Shown piece after piece: positions 1-5,535 of a DNA stretch of 18,274 nt. The notes under the pieces were generated by a model, which was given only the letters and a program-made list of their open reading frames with translations, ran no database searches and was not told the origin of the DNA. Where the stretch lies: NCBI GenBank assembly GCA_046724395.1, contig JBKOWM010000085.1, positions 1-18,274 of the forward strand. The letters are read 5' to 3'. Position 1 is the first letter of the stretch. Each line of letters starts with the position of its first letter. Source of the stretch: DATAEU01 sp046724395. Lineage in GTDB: Bacteria > Actinomycetota > UBA4738 > HRBIN12. Position numbers and translations under genes: made by a program.

Positions 1-23
1 ACATGGACCACCAGCTCGCTCAT
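1..23 (-). CDS. 5' end of a divergent gene, cut by the window edge
   Basis: On the minus strand an ATG at 23-21 opens a frame of seven codons (MSELVVH) that runs off the window. A weak purine-rich stretch lies just upstream, and the gene would be divergent from the epoxide hydrolase operon. The two palindromic operator-like sites in between suggest that it could encode the local repressor, because divergent regulator genes are common in such layouts. Seven residues are too few to identify any family, so this is a placement argument only. Confidence 0.3.
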
Positions 24-69
24 CGCATCGCCTGCCTGCGTCCGTTCCGGCCTTCTCCGAGAGTTTGGC

Positions 70-98
70 TTGACAGCATGTTGTCGTCTGGCTACGGT
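70..98 (+). promoter_or_regulatory. Sigma-70-type promoter of the epoxide hydrolase operon
   Basis: A perfect -35 box TTGACA lies at 70-75. A 17-bp spacer separates it from TACGGT at 93-98, which fits the relaxed actinobacterial -10 pattern TAnnnT. Transcription would start near 105, leaving a leader of about 65 nt before the ATG at 170. One operator-like palindrome overlaps the -35 box and another lies just downstream of the predicted start point, which is the geometry of a repressed promoter. Confidence 0.6.
72..85. promoter_or_regulatory. Palindromic operator-like site 1 (GACA-N6-TGTC)
   Basis: The half-sites GACA (72-75) and TGTC (82-85) are exact inverted repeats separated by 6 bp. The site overlaps the -35 hexamer. 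The same half-sites and spacing recur at 111-124. The size fits the short palindromes bound by TetR-like or similar dimeric regulators. The regulator is unknown; the gene running off the left edge is the obvious candidate. Confidence 0.5.
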
Positions 99-108
99 GT
101 TTTTGGAC

Positions 109-126
109 ATGACAATAGTCTGTCAT
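109..126. promoter_or_regulatory. Palindromic operator-like site 2 (ATGACA-N6-TGTCAT)
   Basis: The six-base half-sites ATGACA (109-114) and TGTCAT (121-126) are perfect inverted repeats around a 6-bp spacer. Their core GACA-N6-TGTC is identical to site 1, 39 bp upstream. It lies just downstream of the predicted transcription start, where a bound protein would block elongation or promoter clearance. Confidence 0.55.
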
Positions 127-169
127 ATCGAACCGACCGTCGTCACGCAACGAAAGGAGGGGAAGCCTC

Positions 170-1273
170 ATGACCGGCACACCGATCGAATCGACGGCGG
201 AGATCCGGCGCTTCCGGGTCGACGTTCCGCAGGCGGAGCTCGACGAGCTGGGCGCTCGGCTTGCCTCGACGCGGTTCACCGACGAGATCCCCGGAAGCGG
301 CTCCGACTACGGGGTCAGCGTCGAGTGGGTCCGCCGGATGGTCGGGTACTGGCGGGACGGGTACGACTGGCGCGCATGGGAGGCGAGGCTCAACGCCTAC
401 CCGCAGTTCACGACCGAGATCGACGCGCAGAACATCCATTTCATGCACGTCCGCTCCACCGACGAAGCTGCGCTGCCGCTGATACTGACGCACGGCTGGC
501 CCGGGACCGTCGTCGAATATCTCGACGTGATCGACGACCTGTCCCGGGACTTCCACCTCGTTATCCCGTCGCTCCCGGGGTTCGGCTTCTCGGGCCCAAC
601 CAAGGAGCGGGGGTGGAATCGCTATCGGACGGCCCGGGCCTGGGCCGAGCTGATGCGGCGCCTCGGCTACGACCACTATGGTGCGGTCGGCAACGACGCT
701 GGCTCGTTTGTCTCGCCCGAGGTCGGCAGGGTCGATCCCGAGCACGTCGTCGGCGTGCACGTCACGCAGATCTTCTCCTTTCCCTCTGGTGATCCGTCCG
801 AGCTCGACGGACTGAGCGAGGACGAGCGCGCGGCCCTCCAGCACCTGCAGTGGTTCTGGGAAAACATGGGCGCCTTCAACCAGCTCCAGTCCCAATCACC
901 CCAGACGATTGCCCACGCCATCGCCGACTCGCCGGCCGGGCTGCTCGGCTGGATGGGCCAGCTGCTGCAGGGCCTCGACGACGGCTTCGTGCTGACCAAC
1001 GTCGCGATCCACTGGCTGTATCGGACGGCCGGCTCCTCGATCCGCTTCTACTATGAGGACGCCAGGGCCGAGCGCCCAACCGAGCCCACCACCGTCTCGA
1101 TCGGCCTGGCCGCCTTCGCGAACGATTTCAAGTCGATTCGCCGCCTCGCCGAGCGCGACCACAGGGACATCGCGCAGTGGAATACCTACGACGTCGGCGG
1201 GCACTACGCCGCGCACCAGGCGCCCGATGTGCTCGCCGGTGACGTCCGGGCGTTCTTCACCAAACTCGGCTGA
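170..1273 (+). CDS. Epoxide hydrolase family protein (EHN-type), paralog 1
   Basis: This 367-residue alpha/beta-hydrolase belongs to the microsomal-type epoxide hydrolase family, which opens epoxides to diols through an aspartyl-ester intermediate. The N-terminal EHN region (about residues 11-120) is followed by the oxyanion motif HGWPG at 108-112. The nucleophile is Asp176 in GNDAGS, the acid probably Asp319 (FAND), and the base His345 (GGHYA). Tyr294 corresponds to one of the two epoxide-activating tyrosines. The other position is Phe236, where paralog 2 has Tyr. The residue after the nucleophile is Ala rather than the common Trp. These changes could mean altered substrate or weakened epoxide activity. 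The ATG is preceded by AAAGGAGGGG at 153-162. It is the first gene of a two-gene operon, 27 bp from its paralog. Confidence 0.93.
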   Translation: MTGTPIESTAEIRRFRVDVPQAELDELGARLASTRFTDEIPGSGSDYGVSVEWVRRMVGYWRDGYDWRAWEARLNAYPQFTTEIDAQNIHFMHVRSTDEAALPLILTHGWPGTVVEYLDVIDDLSRDFHLVIPSLPGFGFSGPTKERGWNRYRTARAWAELMRRLGYDHYGAVGNDAGSFVSPEVGRVDPEHVVGVHVTQIFSFPSGDPSELDGLSEDERAALQHLQWFWENMGAFNQLQSQSPQTIAHAIADSPAGLLGWMGQLLQGLDDGFVLTNVAIHWLYRTAGSSIRFYYEDARAERPTEPTTVSIGLAAFANDFKSIRRLAERDHRDIAQWNTYDVGGHYAAHQAPDVLAGDVRAFFTKLG

Positions 1274-1300
1274 AAGCTCAAAACTACGAGGAGGCTCGCC

Positions 1301-2458
1301 ATGGATAAGGAGATCCGTCCGTTCCGGATCGACATCCCCGAGGCGGACCTCGACGATCTCCGGGACCGGCTGGCTCGCACCCGGTGGCCGGCCGAGCTGT
1401 CGGGGCTCGGATGGAGTCGGGGTGTGCCGCTCGACTACCTCGAGGGCCTGGCCGAGTACTGGCGAACCGGATACGACTGGCGAAAGCACGAGAAGGCGCT
1501 GAACGAGTTCCCGCAGTTCACGACCGAGATCCACGGACAGCGGATCCACTTCCTGCACGTCCGCTCGCTCGAGCCGAACGCGCTCCCGCTGATCCTCACC
1601 CACGGCTACCCGAGCTCGATAGTGGAGTTCCTCGACGTGATCGGGCCGCTCACCGATCCCCGGGCCCACGGGGGCGACCCGGGTGACGCGTTCGAGGTGG
1701 TGGCGCCCTCGCTGCCCGGCTTCGGCTTCTCGAGTCCGCTCACCGACACCGGATGGGAAGCGACGCGAACGGCCCAAGCGTGGGTTGAGCTGATGCGCCG
1801 CCTTGGGTACGAGCGCTACGGCGCGCACGGTGGCGATATCGGAGCCGGCGTGTCCGGAGACCTGGGGATCCACGACGCCGACGGCGTCGTGGGGGCGCAC
1901 GTCGCGACCGATCCCACCGCGCTCGCGCTCATCGGCGGGATGCTGCCCGACGAGTCCGACAATATGACCGAGGCGCAGAAGCGCCGACTCGGGGAACTTC
2001 GAGCATGGGAGGCCGACGGCCGCGGCTACCTGCAGATCCAGTCCACGCGGCCACAGACCATCTCGTACGGGTTCACCGATTCGCCGGTCGCACAGCTCGC
2101 CTGGATCGTGGAAAAGTTCAGGGAGTGGACCAACCCGTCGGCCGACCTTCCCGAAGATGCCGTCGATCGCGATCGCCTCCTGACGAACGTCAACATCTAC
2201 TGGTTCACGAAGACGGGCGCCTCGGCTGCCGACTTCATCTACGAGGCGGCCCACGCCGAGCGGGATTGGGGAGCGATGTCCCCTGCGCCGACCGGGATGG
2301 CCGTGTTCGCGATCGACGAAATGATGCGGTACGTCCTCAACCGCGATGGGCACATCGAGCACTGGTCGGAGTTCGAGCGAGGCGGCCACTTCCCGGCCAT
2401 GGAGGCGCCCGACCTGCTCGTGGAGGACATCAGGAGGTTCTTCCACTACGTTCGATGA
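1301..2458 (+). CDS. Epoxide hydrolase family protein (EHN-type), paralog 2
   Basis: This 385-residue homologue of the preceding gene is clearly related along its whole length, so the pair probably arose by tandem duplication. The EHN region occupies about residues 6-110 and the oxyanion motif is HGYPS at 101-105. The nucleophile is Asp179 in GGDIG, the acid is probably Asp339 (FAID) and the base is His363 in GGHFPAME. Both lid tyrosines expected for epoxide polarisation are present: Tyr243 before the IQSTRPQT stretch and Tyr314 in DFIYEA. By residue content this is the canonical member of the pair. GAGGAGG at 1288-1294 is an ideal ribosome binding site. It is likely cotranscribed with paralog 1. 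The natural substrate cannot be inferred; cytosolic location is likely because no signal peptide is seen. Confidence 0.93.
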   Translation: MDKEIRPFRIDIPEADLDDLRDRLARTRWPAELSGLGWSRGVPLDYLEGLAEYWRTGYDWRKHEKALNEFPQFTTEIHGQRIHFLHVRSLEPNALPLILTHGYPSSIVEFLDVIGPLTDPRAHGGDPGDAFEVVAPSLPGFGFSSPLTDTGWEATRTAQAWVELMRRLGYERYGAHGGDIGAGVSGDLGIHDADGVVGAHVATDPTALALIGGMLPDESDNMTEAQKRRLGELRAWEADGRGYLQIQSTRPQTISYGFTDSPVAQLAWIVEKFREWTNPSADLPEDAVDRDRLLTNVNIYWFTKTGASAADFIYEAAHAERDWGAMSPAPTGMAVFAIDEMMRYVLNRDGHIEHWSEFERGGHFPAMEAPDLLVEDIRRFFHYVR

Positions 2459-2736
2459 TGGCGTCGATGATGTGCGCCACCGCCACCGCCAGCGGCTTCG
2501 GAGCGCTGGGAGTCGCAGGCGGGACTGGAGACCTTCCGCTAGCCGCGGCGCCTGACACGGGACAGTGCCTGGCTATGCACGCCGGGTACGTTTAGGAGTA
2601 CGAGATCGTCGACGCTGGCCGTGTTCGGGCGGGCGCGGAGATCGGCCGGACGGACTCTGCTGCGAACGGTGAGATCGGCGCCGCGGTCCGGTCTAATCGG
2701 ATCGACGACAAAACCCAGCGAGAAGGGAACCGCGCT
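2459..2736. other. Intergenic region without a supported gene
   Basis: These 278 bp separate the epoxide hydrolases from the first DHFR-like gene. No open frame with a ribosome binding site and family resemblance is visible on either strand. The only signal noted is a possible promoter near the right end (2669-2697). Confidence 0.5.
2669..2697 (+). promoter_or_regulatory. Possible sigma-70 promoter for the first DHFR-like gene
   Basis: GTGAGA at 2669-2674 matches four of six -35 positions. After a 17-bp spacer, TCTAAT at 2692-2697 matches five of six -10 positions. The start codon lies 39 bp downstream at 2737. The box is unusually AT-rich for this window, which supports it modestly. Confidence 0.35.
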
Positions 2737-3345
2737 ATGAAAGTGACGACCACCGCGCAGGTCTCGGTTGACGGAGTGATGCAGGGGCCCGGCGGGCCGG
2801 AGGAGGATGAGCGCGGCCGATTCGAGCGCGGCGGATGGGCGCACTTCGACGACGAAGCCTCGAAGGTGATGGACGAGATCTACCAGCGCGCCGACGCGTT
2901 CCTGTTCGGCCGGCGGACGTACGAGATCTTCGCCGGCTCCTGGGGAACGTGGCCCGACCCGGGCGACAGCCCGATCTGGACGGCGTTGAACACGCTGCCC
3001 AAGTACGTCGCATCGACCGCGCTTACGGAACCGCGCTGGGCGAACACGACCGTCCTCTCGAGCGGCGTCGCGGCGGCCGTCGGCGAGCTGAAAGCCAAGC
3101 CGGGACGCGAACTGCAGGTGCACGGCAGCGGGGCTCTGTTCCGGTGGCTGCTCGACAACGACCTTGTCGACGAGATGAACCTGTTTATGTTCCCCGTAGT
3201 CGTCGGGCAGGGCACGCGGCTATTCCCCGACACCGGCCCAGACACAGCGCTTGACCTGGTCGACTCGCAAGGTACCCCGAAGGGGGTAACGATCCAGGTT
3301 TACCGGCCCACCGGCCGCCCGCAGTATGCGACCGCCACGATGTGA
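2737..3345 (+). CDS. Dihydrofolate reductase / RibD C-terminal domain family protein
   Basis: This 202-residue protein is of the DHFR-fold family represented by the RibD C-terminal domain (COG0262 type). It shows the N-terminal SVDGVM motif (10-15), LFGRRTYE (56-63), LPKYVAS (87-93), the glycine-rich nucleotide-contact segment HGSGALFRWLL (129-139) and the terminal PVVVGQGTRLF strand (153-163). Family members are predicted NAD(P)H-dependent reductases. Most stand-alone actinobacterial copies have no known substrate and are not the housekeeping folate enzyme. The ATG follows AGAAGGGA with usual spacing. A second member of the family follows 84 bp downstream. Function beyond a probable pteridine- or flavin-like reductase cannot be assigned. 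Confidence 0.88.
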   Translation: MKVTTTAQVSVDGVMQGPGGPEEDERGRFERGGWAHFDDEASKVMDEIYQRADAFLFGRRTYEIFAGSWGTWPDPGDSPIWTALNTLPKYVASTALTEPRWANTTVLSSGVAAAVGELKAKPGRELQVHGSGALFRWLLDNDLVDEMNLFMFPVVVGQGTRLFPDTGPDTALDLVDSQGTPKGVTIQVYRPTGRPQYATATM

Positions 3346-3429
3346 CCACAGGTGCCGCAGTCAGTGAGAGTCGGCATCCCAAGGCAAGGTCAGCGAACTT
3401 GAACCCCCGATTCCTGAAGGAGGTCGGCC

Positions 3430-4074
3430 GTGTCACTCGTCCGCGTCCACAACTTCTCGATCTCGGTCGACGGCTTCGGCAGCGGCGAACCTCAGAGCCA
3501 CGACGCACCGTTCGGCCACGCCGGCGAAAGACTGCACGAATGGATGTTCACGACCCGGTGGTGGCGCGAGATGGTCGGCGAGCCCGGCGGCACCCGCGGC
3601 CTTGATGACGCCTTCGCGCGGCTGCACGGCCCCGGGATCGGCGCCGAGATCATGGGTGCCGCGAAGTTCGGCTACCCCGGATGGCACGAGGACCCGGAGT
3701 GGAAGGGCTGGTGGGGTGCCGACCCGCCGTTCCACACACCGGTCTTCGTCCTCACGCATCACCCGCGCCCGTCGATTGAGATGGAGGGCGGCACGACGTT
3801 CCACTTCCTCGACGTGACGCCCTCCGAGGCGCTCGAGACCGCTCGGGAGGCTGCGGACGGGCAGGATGTGCGCATCGGTGGAGGCGCCACCGTGATCCGC
3901 GAGTTCCTCGCCGCGGGGCTTGTGGACCACATGCACGTCGTGGTGGTCCCGATCCTGCTCGGCCGAGGCGCGCGCCTGTGGGAGGGGCTGGAGGGTCTCG
4001 AGAAGGACTATCAGGTCGAGGCCGCCTCTTCCCCCAGCGGAGTGACGCATATGACGTTCACGCATGTGGCGTGA
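3430..4074 (+). CDS. Dihydrofolate reductase family protein, second copy
   Basis: This 214-residue DHFR/RibD-like protein is only distantly similar to the gene before it. Seen motifs are SVDGFG (12-17), AEIMGAAKFG (72-81), FVLTHHPRP (106-114) and the glycine-rich IGGGATVIREFL (149-160) leading to VVPILLGRGARLW (172-184). The Trp-rich insert around residues 85-98 is typical of one stand-alone branch of this family. GTG is chosen as start because AAGGAGG at 3417-3423 is correctly placed and the SVDG motif then falls at the usual distance from the N terminus. It is likely transcribed with 2737-3345. Substrate is unknown; NADPH-dependent reduction is inferred from the fold. Confidence 0.88.
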   Translation: MSLVRVHNFSISVDGFGSGEPQSHDAPFGHAGERLHEWMFTTRWWREMVGEPGGTRGLDDAFARLHGPGIGAEIMGAAKFGYPGWHEDPEWKGWWGADPPFHTPVFVLTHHPRPSIEMEGGTTFHFLDVTPSEALETAREAADGQDVRIGGGATVIREFLAAGLVDHMHVVVVPILLGRGARLWEGLEGLEKDYQVEAASSPSGVTHMTFTHVA

Positions 4075-4355
4075 GTCGCTCGGGCGCGCACTCACTGTCA
4101 GACCGACGGCGTGAACCGGATCATTGTCTATGACCGACGCGACGCACGAGGAGGAACTTCATGCAGAACTCCTCGTGGGAGCGGACACGTACCGTCTGAT
4201 GTCCGGATTCGCCACCGAATCCAAGGCGTTAGGAAAGCACGTTGATGGACCCGCGTTCCGATCGGCCCTTCACGCCGACGCACGGATGCTTGTGTGGACG
4301 TCACAGGGTTGGGACCCGTTGCGACGCGCGGCCGGCCACGACTGCTAACGCGATC
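4075..4355. other. Intergenic region with only weak short frames
   Basis: No convincing gene is seen between the second DHFR-like gene and the hairpin beside the tRNA. A 74-codon frame (TTG at 4124 or ATG at 4130, to 4348) has no ribosome binding site and no recognisable motif. A strong GAGGAGGAA at 4148-4156 precedes an ATG at 4161, but that frame stops at TGA after 12 codons. The stretch could be a decayed remnant or untranslated sequence. Confidence 0.4.
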
Positions 4356-4409
4356 GGAGAGAGGATGAGGAGCCCTGGAAGGGCTCCACCATCACTCCCC
4401 ATTCTCTCC
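4356..4409 (-). terminator. Nested hairpin 3' of the selenocysteine tRNA, possible terminator
   Basis: The inner perfect stem is GGAGCCC (4369-4375) with GGGCTCC (4381-4387) around a 5-nt loop. An outer pair, GGAGAGA (4356-4362) with TCTCTCC (4403-4409), encloses it. The structure begins a few bases after the 3' end of the minus-strand tRNA, where a terminator or processing signal is expected. There is no T tract, so intrinsic termination would be of the U-less type often proposed in actinobacteria. Confidence 0.4.
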
Positions 4410-4412
4410 ACG

Positions 4413-4504
4413 CGGAGGCGGACGGGAATCGAACCCGCCTGGGAGCTCTCGCCCCCACACCGGTTTTGAAGACCGGGGGGCCCACCAGGCGCCCTGACGC
4501 CTCC
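4413..4504 (-). tRNA. selC: tRNA-Sec (selenocysteine), anticodon UCA
   Basis: The minus-strand sequence folds as a selenocysteine tRNA of about 92 nt including the discriminator. The acceptor 5' strand GGAGGCGT faces CCGCCTCC, giving seven pairs plus a T-C mismatch at position 8. The D region is GC-rich and extended. The anticodon arm is CCGGT-CTTCAAA-ACCGG with UCA at 4467-4469. The long variable arm has a 7-bp stem and GAGA loop. The T arm is GCGGG-TTCGATT-CCCGT. The discriminator is G, as in E. coli SelC. The CCA end is not encoded. This tRNA is charged with serine, converted to selenocysteine by SelA and delivered to UGA codons by SelB. None of selA, selB or selD is in the window. Confidence 0.93.
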
Positions 4505-4511
4505 GCATCGA

Positions 4512-4517
4512 GGATAA
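4512..4517 (-). promoter_or_regulatory. Possible -10 element of the tRNA-Sec gene
   Basis: Read on the minus strand, 4517-4512 is TTATCC, seven bases before the first base of the mature tRNA. That is the usual spacing for a -10 box driving a tRNA with a very short leader. No clear -35 hexamer is seen 16-18 bp further upstream. Confidence 0.3.
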
Positions 4518-4681
4518 GCGCCGCCGTGCCCGAGACGGCCGGCTCTCGTGCCGAAGACATCGCGACCCGTACCGACGCCGTTCCAGCGGCGGGTCCGGAG
4601 GTCCCGTTACGGCCTCGTCCTCGCTCACCTGCAGTACTTGGGGACGGCCGATCGGGCGATGGCCGCGTCTCTCCGCGCCTC

Positions 4682-4687
4682 TACCAT
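4682..4687 (+). promoter_or_regulatory. Possible -10 element (TACCAT) for a leaderless HAD transcript
   Basis: TACCAT fits TAnnnT and lies seven bases before the GTG at 4695, so transcription would begin at or next to the start codon. The same hexamer at similar spacing precedes the DUF5318 gene at 17307. No -35 box is evident. Confidence 0.3.
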
Positions 4688-4694
4688 TTCCAGC

Positions 4695-5507
4695 GTGGAG
4701 GCGGCCTTCTTCGATCTGGACAAGACCATCATCTCGAGGTCTAGCTCGCTCGCGCTCACGCGGCCGATGTACCGGGCGGGGATGGTCTCACGCGGCGCGC
4801 TGCTCCGTGGCGCCTACGCGCAGCTCGTATACCTCCTGGTCGGTGCGGACGAGAAGAAGCTCGAACGGCTGAAGGACGGGATGCTCGCACTAACCAAGGG
4901 GTGGGAGCGCTCGCAGGTCGAGCAGCTGGTACAGGACGTCATCATCGATGTCATCGACCCGTTCGTGTACCAGGAGGCGCTCGATCTCACGGAGCTCCAC
5001 CGGTCGCAGCGCCGCCGCATCTACATCGTCTCGTCCTCGCCGGAGGAGGTCGTCCGCCCGCTCGCGCGGCACTTCGGCGTCTCGGGCGTGATCGCGACTC
5101 GCGCCAAGGTGGTCGACGGACGATACACCGGCGAGCTCGCGTTCTACTGCGCCGGCGACGCCAAGGCGGACGCCATCCGGACGCTCGCCGACCGCGTCGG
5201 CATCGACCTCGAGGAGTCGTACGCGTACTCCGACTCCATCAGCGACCTCCCCATGCTGTCAGCCGTGGGCCACCCGGTCGCGGTGAACCCCGACCGCGAC
5301 CTGCGGCGCGAGGCGGAGCAGCGGGGTTGGGACATCCGCGAGTTCCGGCGGCCAGTTCGGCTGCGAACCCGCATCGCGACGGCCGCGACGCAGCCGAGGA
5401 CGCAGGTCGCTGCGGCCGCTTTCGCGGGCGTCGCGCTTGCGGCGGTATTCGGCTGGGTCGTGCTCCGCTCGCGGCTCGGCCGCAGCGGAGCGCCGCACCA
5501 CGGCTGA
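4695..5507 (+). CDS. HAD-superfamily subfamily IB phosphatase, membrane-anchored
   Basis: This HAD-IB hydrolase (SerB/CicA-like) has 270 residues from the chosen start. The nucleophile motif is FFDLDKT with Asp7 and Asp9. Motif II is IVSSSP (about 112-117), the motif III lysine is about Lys157 (GDAKAD), and motif IV is YSDSISDLPML with Asp180 and Asp184. A single hydrophobic helix near the C terminus (about 238-257) suggests tail anchoring in the membrane. HAD-IB proteins of this type flank Tad clusters in actinobacteria (Rv3661 beside Rv3660c), so its place here is in keeping. The start is uncertain: GTG 4695 sits behind a leaderless-type -10 box and gives the usual short lead to DxD. ATG 4659 and GTG 4548 are in frame but lack good ribosome binding sites. 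Substrate is unknown; phosphoserine-like monoesters are typical of the group. Confidence 0.88.
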   Translation: MEAAFFDLDKTIISRSSSLALTRPMYRAGMVSRGALLRGAYAQLVYLLVGADEKKLERLKDGMLALTKGWERSQVEQLVQDVIIDVIDPFVYQEALDLTELHRSQRRRIYIVSSSPEEVVRPLARHFGVSGVIATRAKVVDGRYTGELAFYCAGDAKADAIRTLADRVGIDLEESYAYSDSISDLPMLSAVGHPVAVNPDRDLRREAEQRGWDIREFRRPVRLRTRIATAATQPRTQVAAAAFAGVALAAVFGWVVLRSRLGRSGAPHHG

Positions 5508-5535
5508 TCGCGCGGACGCCCAGCCGCCCACACGT

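Noticed and set aside
896..2446. 516-codon minus-strand open frame opposite the epoxide hydrolases
   Set aside because: It is antisense to two genes with clear catalytic motifs and ribosome binding sites. Its translation is Arg/Gly/Val-rich with no recognisable domain, as expected from GC-rich antisense frames.
4124..4348. 74-codon frame between the DHFR-like gene and the tRNA
   Set aside because: It needs a TTG start or an ATG at 4130 without a ribosome binding site, and no family is recognised. It is mentioned only within the intergenic description.
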